Shown in pieces: positions 18,235-27,522 of a stretch of 64,000 nt of DNA (positions within the stretch are counted from its first letter, which is position 1; every line of letters begins with the position of its first letter). Origin of the DNA: Inquilinus sp. Marseille-Q2685 (GTDB taxonomy: Bacteria; Pseudomonadota; Alphaproteobacteria; DSM-16000; Inquilinaceae); NCBI RefSeq assembly GCF_916619195.1, contig NZ_CAKAKL010000001.1:124001-188000 (forward strand), in the 5' to 3' direction. The notes under the pieces are model-generated. The model was not told the DNA's origin. It saw only the letters and a program-made list of their open reading frames with translations, and did not search any database. The translations under genes and the position numbers were made by a program.

Positions 18235-18243
18235 GAACCGGGG

Positions 18244-18816
18244 TCACCCGCCGGTCTGCTCCGGCAGCATGCGGTCCAGCGTGCCGTCGCGCCGGACGGC
18301 GACGTGCCAGACCGCCGCGGCGATGTGGAGCGCGACGAGGGCATAGAGCGCCCATTGCCCCACCCCGTGCACGGTGCTGCCGATCCGCCAGATCGCGTCG
18401 GTCGCCGGGGTCAGCAGCGGCACGTCGAACAGGCCGAAATACGGGATGGCGCGGCCGCGGCCGGCGGACATCAGGTAGCCGCTGAGCGGCATCGCCAGCA
18501 GGACGAGGTACAGCAGCCAGTGGCTCGCCGTGGCCGCTGCCGATTCCCAGGCCGCCCAACGGGCCGGCGGCGGCGGATGGATCGCCCGCCAGACCAGCCG
18601 CGCGGCGGTCAGGGCCAGGATCGTCAGCCCGACCGATTTGTGCAGCATGACGATCGTGCCGCGCGAGGCGTCGCCGTTCGGCAGGCTCTCCATCACCCAC
18701 GCCAGGACCAGGACGACGAGCATCAGCGCCGCCGAAACCCAGTGCAGCCATTGCGCCGTGGCCGTGTAGCGCCCGGTGGTCTCGCGAAGGGCGGCGGTCA
18801 TCGCATCCGTGGTCAT
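18244..18816 (-). CDS. Cytochrome b561
   Basis: Four-helix inner-membrane b-type cytochrome, 190 residues. Candidate haem-ligand histidines are in AQWLHW, LHKSVG, SHWLLY and LHIAAAVWH. It is probably an electron carrier between quinones and periplasmic partners. Its ATG overlaps the stop of the RND permease gene by four bases, so it is the last gene of the efflux operon. The functional link to efflux is not obvious. Confidence 0.88.
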   Translation of the reverse strand: MTTDAMTAALRETTGRYTATAQWLHWVSAALMLVVLVLAWVMESLPNGDASRGTIVMLHKSVGLTILALTAARLVWRAIHPPPPARWAAWESAAATASHWLLYLVLLAMPLSGYLMSAGRGRAIPYFGLFDVPLLTPATDAIWRIGSTVHGVGQWALYALVALHIAAAVWHVAVRRDGTLDRMLPEQTGG

Positions 18817-21800
18817 TCATGGCCTTTCTGCAGCGACGGGGATGGCGCGGCGAGGCGCCGGGCCGCCTGCTCCAGCCCGCGGCAGGCGACGTAGAAGGCG
18901 GGGGTGAAGATCAGGCCGAAGGCGGTGACGCCGATCATCCCGAAGAACACCACCACGCCCAGCGACTGGCGCATCTCCGCCCCGGCGCCGGTGGCCAGCA
19001 CCAGCGGCACCACGCCCAGGATGAAGGCCAGCGAGGTCATCACGATCGGCCGCAGCCGCACCCGGGCCGCCTCGATCGCCGCCGCCGTGCGGTCGGCGCC
19101 CGCGGCCTCGGCCTGGCGCGCGAACTCGACGATCAGGATGGCGTTCTTGGCGGCCAGGCCGATCAGCACCACGAAGCCGATCTGCGCCAGGATGTTGACG
19201 TCCATGGCGGCGGCCAAGAGCCCGGTCAGCGCCGCCAGCAGGCACATCGGCACGATCAGGATGACCGACAGCGGCAGCGTCCAGCTCTCATACAGCGCGG
19301 CCAGCAGCAGGAAGACGAACACCGCCGAGGCCGCGAAGATCAACAGGACGCTGGTGTCGGCCAGCCGCTCCTGCAGCGCCACCTCGGTCCATTCGAAGCC
19401 GTAGCCGTCGGGCAGGGTCTCGGCCGCGATTTGCTCCATACGGTCGAGCGCGGTGCCGGTGGAGACGTCGGCCGCGGCGGCGCCCTGCACCTCGGCCGCG
19501 GGGTACAGGTTGTAGCGCGGAATGCGGTAGGCGCCGGCCCGCTCCTCGAAGGTCGCGACCGACCCGATCGGCACCATGGCGCCGGACTCGCTGCGGGTCT
19601 TCAGCCCCTCCAGCGCCGCCGGGTCCTGGCGGAACCGGGCGTCGGCCTGGGCCCGGACCTGGAAGGTGCGGCCCAGCAGGTTGAAGTCGTTCACATAGGC
19701 CGAGCCGAGATAGATCTCGAGCGTCTCGAACACGCGGGATGCGGGAACGCCCAGCATCTCCGCCTTCACCCGGTCGATATCGGCGTACAGCTTCGGCGTC
19801 GCCGTGTTGAAGGGACTGAAGACATTGGCGAATTCGGGCGACTGGCCGGCCGCGGCCACGACCTGGCGCACCGCCGCTTCCAGCTCCTCCGGCGTGCCGC
19901 CGGCCAAATCCTCGATCATCAGCTTGAAGCCGCCGGTATTGCCCATGCCGCGGACCGAGGGCGGCTTGATCGGCACCACCCGCGCCTCCGGCACGTCGGC
20001 CAGGCGCGCGGTCAGGTCGGCGATGATCCGGTCGACCGTCTGGCCGCGCCCCGCCCGCGCCTCGTAGGGATCGAGGATGGCGAAGACGACGCCGCTGTTC
20101 GACGCGTTGGTGAAGGTGGCGCCGTCGAGGCCGGCGATGGCGACCGTATGAGCCACGCCGGGGGTGGCGTCCAGCCGGTCGGAGACGGCCTTCATCGCCA
20201 CGTCGGTGCGGGCCATGGCGGCGCCGGGCGGCAGCTGCACCGCGGTCAGGAAATAGCCCTGGTCCATCACCGGGATGAAGCCGGTCGGCGCCCGGCCGAA
20301 CTGCCAGCCGGTCAGGCCCAGCAGCCCGGCATAGGCGACCAGGACCAGGAGGCCGACGCGCAGCAGCCGGCGGGTCAGCCCGCCATAGCCGAGCGACAGC
20401 CGGTCGAAGCCGGCGTTGAAGCCGCGGGCGCCGGCGGCCAAGCCGCGCAGCAGCAGGTTGCGGGGTTTGGTCGCGTGGTCGTCATGCGGCCGCAGCAGCA
20501 GGGCGCACAGCGCCGGGCTTAGCGTAAGCGACACGAAGGCGGAGATCGCGGTCGCCGCGGCGATGGTCACGGCGAACTGGCGGAAGAACCGGCCGGAGAT
20601 GCCGGACATCATCGCCGCCGGGACGAAGACCGCGCACAGCACCAGGGCGATGGCGATCAGCGCGCCGCTGATCTCCTCCATCGATCTGTGCGCCGCCTCC
20701 TTCGGCGACAGGCCGGCGCGCAGGTGCCGCTCGACATTCTCGACCACCACGATGGCGTCGTCGACGACGATGCCGATGGCCAGGACCAGGCCGAGCAACG
20801 ACAGGTTGTTCAGCGAATAGCCGAGCCCGGCCATCACGGCGAAGGTGCCGATCAGGGAGATCGGAATCGCCAGGATCGGGATGACCGCCGCCCGCCAGCT
20901 GTGCAGGAACAGGATCACCACCAGCACGACCAGCGCGACCGCCTCGAAGATCGCGGTGTAGACCTCGCTGACGGATTCGGCGATGAACCGGGTCGGGTTG
21001 AACGGGATGGCGTATTCGATTCCCGCCGGCAGGCTGCGGCCCAGCTGCGCCATCGCCGCGACCACGCGGTCGGCCGTCTCCAGCGCGTTCGAGCCGGGCT
21101 GCTGGAAGACCTGGATCGGCTGCGAGATCCGCCCGTCGAACAGGGCGCCGCCGCGGAAGCTCTGCGCCGTCAGCTCGACCTGGGCGACGTCGCGGATCCG
21201 GGTGACGCGGCCGTCGGCGTCGGTCCTGACGATGACGTCCTCGAACTCGGCGGGGTCGGACAGGCGCCCCAGCGTCTCGACATTCAGCTCGAAGGCGCCG
21301 TCGGACGGCACCGGCGGCTGGTTCACCACGCCGGCGGCGACCTGCACGTTCTGGGCCCGCAGCGCCGCCAGCACCTCGCCGGCCGTGAGGTTGCGGGCGG
21401 CGACCGCGTCCGGGTCCAGCCAGACCTGGATGGCGTAGTCGCGGGCCGTGGGCATGCGGACATCGCCGACGCCCTCGACCCGCAGCAGCGCGTCGCGGAT
21501 CCGCAGCGTGGCGTAGTTGGAGAGGTACAGCGGCGAGCGCGAGCCGTCCGGCGAGAACAGCTGCACCACCATCAGGATATCCGGCGACGACTTCCGCACC
21601 GTCACGCCCAGGCGGCGCACCTCCTCCGGCAGCCGCGGCTCGGCCACCGCCACCCGGTTCTGCACCAGCACCTGCGCCTCGTCGAGGTCGGTGCCCAGGG
21701 CGAAGGTGACGGTGATGCCGAGCTGGCCGTCGCCGGTGGCCTGCGAGGACATGTAGAGCATGTTCTCGACGCCGTTGATCTCCTGCTCGATCGGCACGGC

Positions 21801-21989
21801 CACGGTGCTGCTGACCACCTCCGCCGAGGCGCCGGGATACTGGGCGCGGACGATGACGGTGGGCGGCGTGATCTCGGGATACTGCGCCAGCGGCAGGGTG
21901 ACATAGCCGGCGATGCCGATCAGGACGATCAGGACCGACAGCACCGTCGCCAGGATCGGCCGCTCGATGCAGAGATGGGGCAGACGCAT
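18813..21989 (-). CDS. RND multidrug efflux permease (AcrB/MexF-type HAE1)
   Basis: Proton-driven inner-membrane trimeric pump of 1058 residues. It has the duplicated layout of the family: helix 1, a large periplasmic domain, helices 2-6 with the proton-relay pair in GIVVDDAIVVVEN, then the second repeat ending in NAILIVEFARQ and RPIVMTSLAFILGV. The amino end MRLPHLCIERPILATV is typical. The membrane-fusion gene precedes it by two bases. No outer-membrane channel gene is in the operon, so it presumably uses a TolC-like protein encoded elsewhere. Confidence 0.95.
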   Translation of the reverse strand: MRLPHLCIERPILATVLSVLIVLIGIAGYVTLPLAQYPEITPPTVIVRAQYPGASAEVVSSTVAVPIEQEINGVENMLYMSSQATGDGQLGITVTFALGTDLDEAQVLVQNRVAVAEPRLPEEVRRLGVTVRKSSPDILMVVQLFSPDGSRSPLYLSNYATLRIRDALLRVEGVGDVRMPTARDYAIQVWLDPDAVAARNLTAGEVLAALRAQNVQVAAGVVNQPPVPSDGAFELNVETLGRLSDPAEFEDVIVRTDADGRVTRIRDVAQVELTAQSFRGGALFDGRISQPIQVFQQPGSNALETADRVVAAMAQLGRSLPAGIEYAIPFNPTRFIAESVSEVYTAIFEAVALVVLVVILFLHSWRAAVIPILAIPISLIGTFAVMAGLGYSLNNLSLLGLVLAIGIVVDDAIVVVENVERHLRAGLSPKEAAHRSMEEISGALIAIALVLCAVFVPAAMMSGISGRFFRQFAVTIAAATAISAFVSLTLSPALCALLLRPHDDHATKPRNLLLRGLAAGARGFNAGFDRLSLGYGGLTRRLLRVGLLVLVAYAGLLGLTGWQFGRAPTGFIPVMDQGYFLTAVQLPPGAAMARTDVAMKAVSDRLDATPGVAHTVAIAGLDGATFTNASNSGVVFAILDPYEARAGRGQTVDRIIADLTARLADVPEARVVPIKPPSVRGMGNTGGFKLMIEDLAGGTPEELEAAVRQVVAAAGQSPEFANVFSPFNTATPKLYADIDRVKAEMLGVPASRVFETLEIYLGSAYVNDFNLLGRTFQVRAQADARFRQDPAALEGLKTRSESGAMVPIGSVATFEERAGAYRIPRYNLYPAAEVQGAAAADVSTGTALDRMEQIAAETLPDGYGFEWTEVALQERLADTSVLLIFAASAVFVFLLLAALYESWTLPLSVILIVPMCLLAALTGLLAAAMDVNILAQIGFVVLIGLAAKNAILIVEFARQAEAAGADRTAAAIEAARVRLRPIVMTSLAFILGVVPLVLATGAGAEMRQSLGVVVFFGMIGVTAFGLIFTPAFYVACRGLEQAARRLAAPSPSLQKGHE

Positions 21990-21991
21990 GG

Positions 21992-23182
21992 TCAGTTGAC
22001 CATCGCGGTGGCGGCCGGCGCGATCTCGCCGGGCTGCGGCACCACCTTCTGGCCGGCGCGGGCGCGCAGCAGGCCGTTGATCACCACCCGGTCCTCGGCC
22101 TTGAGCCCGCTCTCGACCACGCGCAGGCCCCCCGGCAGGCGGGCGCCCAGCCGCACCGGCGTGGCGCGCAGCGTGTCGTCCTCGGCCACGGTCAGGACGA
22201 TGCGGCTGGCCTGGTCGGTCAGCAGCGCCGCCTCGGGCACCAGCAGGGCGTCGTGCTCGCCGGAGGAGGCGAGGCGCAGCCGGCCGAACTGGCCTGGGGT
22301 GATGAAGAGATCCGAATTGGCCAGCACGGCGCGGGCGCGGATGGTGCCGGCGCCGCTTTCCAGCCGGTTGTCGACGAAGCTCATCGTGCCCTGGTAGGGC
22401 CAGCCGTCATCGTCCTGCAGCCGCGCCTCGATCGGCACGTCGCGGTCGCGGATCGAGCGCAGATCGCCCGACTTCACCGCCCGCCCATAGGCGACGAAGT
22501 CGCGCTCGCTCATGTCGAAGACGAAGTAGATCGGGTCCAGCGCGACGACGGTGGTCAGCAGCGTGCCGGCATCGGACACCAGGCTGCCGGCATCGACCCG
22601 CCGGTTCGACACGCGGCCGCTGATCGGCGCCTTGATCTCGGTGAAGTCGAGGTCCAGCTGCGCCCGGGTCAGCCCGGCCTGGGCCAGCTCGAAGGCGGCG
22701 TCGGCCGCCTGCTTCTGCTGCCGGCGCTGGTCGAGCGTGGAGCGCGAGACGGCGGAGGTGCCGACCAGCTGCTCGGCCCGGCGCAGCTCCAGGTCGGCCA
22801 GGTCGCGCTGGGCCCGGGCGCTCGACAGCTGCGCCCGAGCCTCAGCCACCGCCGCCTGGTAGGGGCGGGGGTCGATGGTGAACAGGGTCTGGCCGGCCTG
22901 CACGATCTGGCCGTCCTCGAAGCCGATCGACTGCAGGTAGCCGGAGACCCGGGCGCGGATCTCCACGCTCGCGGTCGGCTCGAACCGCCCGGCATATTCC
23001 CGCTGGTCGACCACCCGCCGCACCAGCGGCGGCGACACGACGACGCTGGGGGCCGGCCGCGCGGCCGCCTGGGCCATCGTCGCCGCGGTGCTCCGCGACG
23101 CTTGCCATCCCAGCCCCGCCAGCCCGCCGACCAGGGCCAGCGCCACAACTCCCGCCAACGTCCGAATCACCGGGGGTCCCAT
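21992..23182 (-). CDS. RND efflux membrane-fusion (periplasmic adaptor) protein
   Basis: A 396-residue adaptor linking the RND pump to an outer-membrane channel. The N-terminal hydrophobic segment (TLAGVVALALVGGLAGLGW) has no lipobox cysteine, so it is membrane-anchored or cleaved. Next come the lipoyl-like hybrid motif (VSPPLVRRVVDQREYAGRFEP), an alpha-helical hairpin (AQRDLADLELRRAEQLV), and the beta-barrel with APISGRVSNRRVDAGSLV. It starts the operon MFP-pump-b561. No adjacent repressor gene is visible. Confidence 0.93.
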   Translation of the reverse strand: MGPPVIRTLAGVVALALVGGLAGLGWQASRSTAATMAQAAARPAPSVVVSPPLVRRVVDQREYAGRFEPTASVEIRARVSGYLQSIGFEDGQIVQAGQTLFTIDPRPYQAAVAEARAQLSSARAQRDLADLELRRAEQLVGTSAVSRSTLDQRRQQKQAADAAFELAQAGLTRAQLDLDFTEIKAPISGRVSNRRVDAGSLVSDAGTLLTTVVALDPIYFVFDMSERDFVAYGRAVKSGDLRSIRDRDVPIEARLQDDDGWPYQGTMSFVDNRLESGAGTIRARAVLANSDLFITPGQFGRLRLASSGEHDALLVPEAALLTDQASRIVLTVAEDDTLRATPVRLGARLPGGLRVVESGLKAEDRVVINGLLRARAGQKVVPQPGEIAPAATAMVN

Positions 23183-23492
23183 GCCTGCCGCTCCCTATGG
23201 CCTGGGGCGAAGAGTGCGGGGCGCTTGTCTCAGAACTTTGTCCGGGCGGAGCGGGGTTTGTCGCGAGATGTGTCAGTGTTGCTGCATCGCACAATCGAGG
23301 TAGGGATCTCCAGACCGGCTTGCCTGAGCGAGCCCAACTCGATCCTCGCGCGGCATGAGCTATTGGTGCATTCGTCATCATCTGTTCGTACGACGCGGCG
23401 ATAGCTTCTTTCAGGCACATTAAAGACTGCGGCGATCGCCGCGTCTCTCCATTATCGAAAATTTAGCTTCAACGGGTGGAGGTTATTTGGAA
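23183..23492. other. 310-bp gene-free region between divergent genes, with palindrome
   Basis: This A+T-richer stretch separates the efflux operon from the orphan gene at 23493 and must hold both promoters. A perfect 14-bp palindrome, GCGGCGATCGCCGC, lies at 23429-23442, about 50 bp before the orphan gene; it could be an operator. The ORFs on either strand here lack start signals. I could not place firm -35/-10 elements. Confidence 0.4.
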
Positions 23493-23816
23493 ATGGCACG
23501 TTCAATCCGCGTCTTCTACTCAAACGAACAGGGTGTATCGAGGAAGAACTTCAATTGGACCCCGATCAACAAGAAATCAGCTGTCCTCATTACCGCTGCG
23601 GAATTCTTCTGGCCCGGCGGCCTCGGCGGTCTTGAAGACATTCGTCCGCACCTGGGCGCGGCGAATATCTGGGTGTCCAATATAGGGGTCCACGGCCCCG
23701 AGGGCGGTTCCGGAGGTGTGGAGTTCCTCCTCCACGTCGACTGGCCAACGCCATTGAACGTCATGGTGACCATCACGGTCCTCGACGACATCGAGCAATA
23801 TCACAGGACGGACTGA
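23493..23816 (+). CDS. Hypothetical protein, 107 residues
   Basis: I do not recognise this protein. It begins MARSIRVFYSNEQGVSRKN at an ATG ten bases after a GGAGG SD. No signal peptide or membrane segment is visible. It is rich in aromatic and glycine residues (FFWPGGLGGLE, GPEGGSGGVEF), and its second half alternates hydrophobic and polar residues as in a beta-sandwich. Lower G+C and more varied codon use than its neighbours hint at horizontal acquisition. Confidence 0.65.
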   Translation: MARSIRVFYSNEQGVSRKNFNWTPINKKSAVLITAAEFFWPGGLGGLEDIRPHLGAANIWVSNIGVHGPEGGSGGVEFLLHVDWPTPLNVMVTITVLDDIEQYHRTD

Positions 23817-23886
23817 CCGTCCGACCGGCGCCGGTCGGCATCGCGGATGGGGCGCCGATGCGAACCCCATCCGCGATCCTATTTCG

Positions 23887-24744
23887 TCAATTGCAGAAGT
23901 TCGGCTGGTACTGGTAGACCCATTGGGTCTTGGTGGTCGGGTTGGCCGACACCCAGCCGGTCATGCCGCGGATGGTGTCGAAGATCAGCTTGGAGCGCTG
24001 GTCGACCTTGGCGGTGAAGTCGCCGTCCTTGTCCTCGACCTTGAACGACACCTCGGCGCTGGCGACGGTCGAGGACCCGTTGGCATACCACAGCGTCAGG
24101 TCGAACTCGGCATCCTGCTGGCCCAGGTCGCTCTGCGGCCCGTCATAGGTGCGCTCGGTGATCGACAGGTTGCCGACGACCGCCAGCGTCTCCTGGCTCG
24201 GCAGGTTCAGGTCCTCGGTCGGCGGGAACAGGTCCACGACGTCGTCGAGGATGTTCAGGTTCTTGGTGGCCGACAGCGGCTCGGTGGTCGAATGGGAGTA
24301 GACCCATTTGAACGGCGGGGTGATGTCCGCCTCCAGCTTGGTCTCGGCATCGCTGTGGCTGCCGCTGACATCCGTGCCGGCGGCGGTCGACAGGCTGTCC
24401 GAGCGGAACTTCAGGTTGATCTCGCGCTCGGTGCCCTCGACCCGCTCGCGGAAGCTGTAGCCCAGAGTGTCCAGCCGGCAGGTGCCCGGCGAATCGTAGT
24501 AGCGGACGGTGCGGATCTTATCGACCGCGAAGCTGCCGTCGACCGTGCGGTCGAAGCCGGCGGCGGTCAGCTTCGTCCGCAGCTCGGACAGGAAGCTGTT
24601 GGCGGTGGCGACCGGCTGCGCCTGGAACTTTGCCGGATCGAGCAGGACCTTGTATTCCTTGCCCGTCAGCGGGTCGGCGGCCTGCGCGGTCCCGGCGGCG
24701 GACACCAGCAGGCCGATCAGCCCGAGGCGAAGCCATGTCATCAT
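23887..24744 (-). CDS. Secreted protein with a CYTH-like domain
   Basis: A 285-residue exported protein. ATG 24744 gives MMTWLRLGLIGLLVSAAG followed by an AxA signal-peptidase site; the in-frame start at 24765 adds seven residues without an SD. The mature part resembles the CYTH/triphosphate-tunnel fold: KEYKVLLDP at the start, VRYYDSPG, LGYSFRERV and EREINLKFRS, echoing the paired charged strands of that family. CYTH proteins normally act in the cytoplasm on triphosphates, so a periplasmic version is unusual. The assignment rests on motif spacing only. It is divergent from a DUF2233 lipoprotein gene. Confidence 0.6.
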   Translation of the reverse strand: MMTWLRLGLIGLLVSAAGTAQAADPLTGKEYKVLLDPAKFQAQPVATANSFLSELRTKLTAAGFDRTVDGSFAVDKIRTVRYYDSPGTCRLDTLGYSFRERVEGTEREINLKFRSDSLSTAAGTDVSGSHSDAETKLEADITPPFKWVYSHSTTEPLSATKNLNILDDVVDLFPPTEDLNLPSQETLAVVGNLSITERTYDGPQSDLGQQDAEFDLTLWYANGSSTVASAEVSFKVEDKDGDFTAKVDQRSKLIFDTIRGMTGWVSANPTTKTQWVYQYQPNFCN

Positions 24745-24801
24745 TTGGTGCGAATCCCCCGGCATGAATGATGCGAACGCGCGGCAGGCTAGGCGGTCTG
24801 T

Positions 24802-25704
24802 ATGAAGCTGATATGTCACCGGCCCCATGACGGACGTCACTTGGCGAGGCTTTTCTCCATGTTCGCGCTGCTGCTGACCGCCGCCTGCGGTTCGGCCGTC
24901 AGCACCCCCAGGCCCGCCGAGGTCGCCCAGCCGGCCCCGCCGTCACCCGCCGCGGCCCCGCTGACGCCCGCGCCGGGATCCTCGTCCTTCACCGGGCCGA
25001 CGGGCGGGGCCGTCGGCCAGCCGTGCCGGGCGGTGACCTTCGAGGCGGCCGACTACACCGTCTGCGAGCTCGACCTGCGCCGCTACCGCGTCGGGCTGTT
25101 CTGGCAGGACCGGGACGGCCGGCCCTACGGCTCGCTCTATGCCTTCAAGCGGGCGATGGCCGCGGCAGGCGATCCGCCGGTGGTGTCGATGAACGCCGGC
25201 ATGTACCACGAGGACCTGTCGCCGGTCGGCCTCTTCGTCTCCGGCGGCCGTCAGCTCAACCCGGCCAATGAGGGGGACGGCGACGGCAACTTCTTCATGA
25301 AGCCGAACGGCGTCTTCTATGTCGAGGGCGAGCGCGCGGGGATCCTGGAGACCGGGACCTATCTGCGCCGGGCCCCGGCCGCCGGGGTCGCCACCCAGTC
25401 CGGCCCGCTGCTGGTGATCGACGGCGCCCTGCACCCGCTGTTCAGCGACGACGGCCCGTCGCGCAAGATCCGCAACGGCGTCGGCATCCGCGACGACTAC
25501 ACCGTGGTCTTCGCCATATCCCGGGACGGCGTCAGCTTCGGCAGCTTCGCCCGGCTGTTCCGCGACGCGCTGGGCTGCCGCAACGCGCTCTATCTCGACG
25601 GTTCGATCTCGGCCCTGTCGGCGCCCGACGGGCTGTCGGTCGGCTGGGGCATCCGGGTCGGCCCGATCCTCGCCGCCTTCGACCGCAACGCGCCGGTCAG
25701 CTAG
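24802..25704 (+). CDS. Lipoprotein with phosphodiester glycosidase (NAGPA/DUF2233) domain
   Basis: A 300-residue envelope protein. A lipobox (LLLTAAC) follows a hydrophobic segment, then a Pro/Ala-rich linker to about residue 65. The domain shows VSMNAGMYHEDLSPVGLFV, GNFFMKPNGVF, ATQSGPLLV, RNGVGI and the C-terminal NALYLDGSISAL, the pattern of DUF2233/YigE and of the uncovering enzyme that cleaves sugar phosphodiesters. ATG 24859 would give a standard short lipoprotein signal; ATG 24802 is the longest frame. The substrate is unknown; envelope glycans are plausible. Confidence 0.82.
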   Translation: MKLICHRPHDGRHLARLFSMFALLLTAACGSAVSTPRPAEVAQPAPPSPAAAPLTPAPGSSSFTGPTGGAVGQPCRAVTFEAADYTVCELDLRRYRVGLFWQDRDGRPYGSLYAFKRAMAAAGDPPVVSMNAGMYHEDLSPVGLFVSGGRQLNPANEGDGDGNFFMKPNGVFYVEGERAGILETGTYLRRAPAAGVATQSGPLLVIDGALHPLFSDDGPSRKIRNGVGIRDDYTVVFAISRDGVSFGSFARLFRDALGCRNALYLDGSISALSAPDGLSVGWGIRVGPILAAFDRNAPVS

Positions 25705-25924
25705 GAGCACCGAGTCGCTCGGCTAGTGACGCCGTGCGCCATTGACGATATCTTTATGGGATCATGACACGGCCGTGGCCCCATCGCAGTCGCCGATCGC
25801 GCAAGCAGGAGCTGATGCTGCTGTGCGCCCGCATCGGCTACAACCCGCCCCGCGCCTGACCGAGGGCCGCCGCAGCGGCGGCTGGTTTCCGTCCTGTCCG
25901 TCCGGATTCACGCGAGGTCGCGTC

Positions 25925-27310
25925 ATGAACAGCTTTGCCGCCAGCCGCTCCACCGCCGAGTGGAAGGCGCTCGATACCGCCCATCACCTGCACCCCTTCA
26001 CCGACTACAAGTCGCTCGCCAGCGAAGGGGGCAGCCGCATCATCACCCGCGCCGAGGGCGTCTGGCTGTGGGATTCCGAAGGCCGCCAGCTGATCGACGG
26101 CATGGCCGGTCTGTGGTGCGTCAATGTCGGCTACGGCCGCAAGGAACTGGCCGACGTCGCCCATGAGCAGATGCTCGAACTGCCCTTCTACAACACCTTC
26201 TTCAAGACCACGACGCCGGCCGCGGCCGAGCTGTCGGCCAAGCTGGCGGAGATCACGCCCGCCGGCCTGAACCATGTCTTCTACGCCAACAGTGGGTCGG
26301 AGGCGAACGACACCATCGTCCGCATGGTCCGGCACTACTGGGACCTGAAGGGCAAGCACCGCAAGAAGGCGATCATCGGCCGGCAATACGGCTATCACGG
26401 CTCGACCATGGCCGCGGTGTCGCTGTGCGGCATGGGGGCGATGCACCGCCAGGCGGACCTGCCGTTCCCGGGCTTCCACCACGTCATGGCGCCCTACTGG
26501 TACGACAACGGCGGCGACCTGGAGCCCGAGGCCTTCGGCAAGCTCGCGGCCAAGGCGGTCGAGGACCGGATCTGGGAGCTGGGCCCCGACAGCGTCGCCG
26601 CGGTGATCGCCGAGCCGATCCAGGGCGCCGGCGGCGTCATCATCCCGCCGGAGAGCTATTTCCCGGAGCTGCAGCGCATCTGCCGCCAGCACGACGTGCT
26701 GCTGATCGCCGACGAGGTGATCTGCGGCTTCGGCCGCACCGGCGAGTGGTTCGGCTCGGACCTGTTCGGCATCCAGCCGGACCTGATGACGCTGGCCAAG
26801 GGCATCACCTCGGGCTACCTGCCGCTCTCCGCCGTCATGGTCGGCGACCGGGTGGCCGAGACGCTGATCGAGCAGGGCGGCGAGTTCTATCACGGCTTCA
26901 CCTATTCCGGTCACCCGGTGGCCTGCGCCGTGGCGCTGGCCAACATCCGGATCATGGAGCGGGAAGGGCTGGTCGACCGCACCCGGACCGATATCGGCCC
27001 GTATTTCCAGGACCGGCTGCGCGAGGCCTTCGCCGACCATCCGATCGTCGGCGAGGTGCGCGGCGTCGGCCTGATCGCGGCGATCGAGCTGGTCGCGGAC
27101 AAGGCCACCCGCCGCCGCTTCCCGAACTACGGGGCGGTCGGCACCCAGTGCCGCAACCACTGCTTCGCCAACGACCTGGTGATGCGCGGCGTGCGTGACG
27201 CCATGGTGCTGGCGCCGCCGCTGGTGATCTCGCGCGACGAGGTCGACGAGCTGATCCGCAGGGCCAGGATCGCGATCGACGCCACGGCGCGGGATCTCGG
27301 CAGGATGTGA
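25925..27310 (+). CDS. spuC: Class III aminotransferase (putrescine/polyamine--pyruvate aminotransferase, SpuC-like)
   Basis: PLP-dependent omega-transaminase of 461 residues starting MNSFAASRSTAEWKALD. Key blocks: GMAGLWCVNVGYGR, YANSGSEANDT (phosphate cup), YGYHGSTMAAVSL, IAEPIQGAGG, DEVICGFGRTGEWFG and the PLP lysine in LAKGITSGYLPLSA. It moves the terminal amine of putrescine or spermidine to pyruvate, giving 4-aminobutanal. An N-terminal in-frame extension back to 25742 is unsupported. It lies directly upstream of potFGHI with a hairpin terminator between. The substrate is inferred from this context. Confidence 0.85.
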   Translation: MNSFAASRSTAEWKALDTAHHLHPFTDYKSLASEGGSRIITRAEGVWLWDSEGRQLIDGMAGLWCVNVGYGRKELADVAHEQMLELPFYNTFFKTTTPAAAELSAKLAEITPAGLNHVFYANSGSEANDTIVRMVRHYWDLKGKHRKKAIIGRQYGYHGSTMAAVSLCGMGAMHRQADLPFPGFHHVMAPYWYDNGGDLEPEAFGKLAAKAVEDRIWELGPDSVAAVIAEPIQGAGGVIIPPESYFPELQRICRQHDVLLIADEVICGFGRTGEWFGSDLFGIQPDLMTLAKGITSGYLPLSAVMVGDRVAETLIEQGGEFYHGFTYSGHPVACAVALANIRIMEREGLVDRTRTDIGPYFQDRLREAFADHPIVGEVRGVGLIAAIELVADKATRRRFPNYGAVGTQCRNHCFANDLVMRGVRDAMVLAPPLVISRDEVDELIRRARIAIDATARDLGRM

Positions 27311-27315
27311 CGGGC

Positions 27316-27340
27316 AGGGCGGCCGTGAAGCGGCCGCCCT
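27316..27340 (+). terminator. Hairpin after the aminotransferase gene
   Basis: AGGGCGGCCG (27316-27325) and CGGCCGCCCT (27331-27340) form a perfect 10-bp stem with a 5-nt loop, followed by TCTCGTT. The T tract is weak, so it may only partly stop transcription before the polyamine importer operon. Confidence 0.65.
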
Positions 27341-27522
27341 TCTCGTTCGAGGACGGGGTTGCAAATGTCACGAACGCAGGGCACAGGGAGGACGGTTCGA
27401 GCCCGTCTGGTGCACTGCGCCGTCGCCGCGATTGACAGTTTTCCCAGCGGCGAGTTGCATTGAATCAGAAGGGAGAGCCGGCTCGACGGGTCTCGAACAG
27501 ATCACAGACAGGGAACGGTTAC

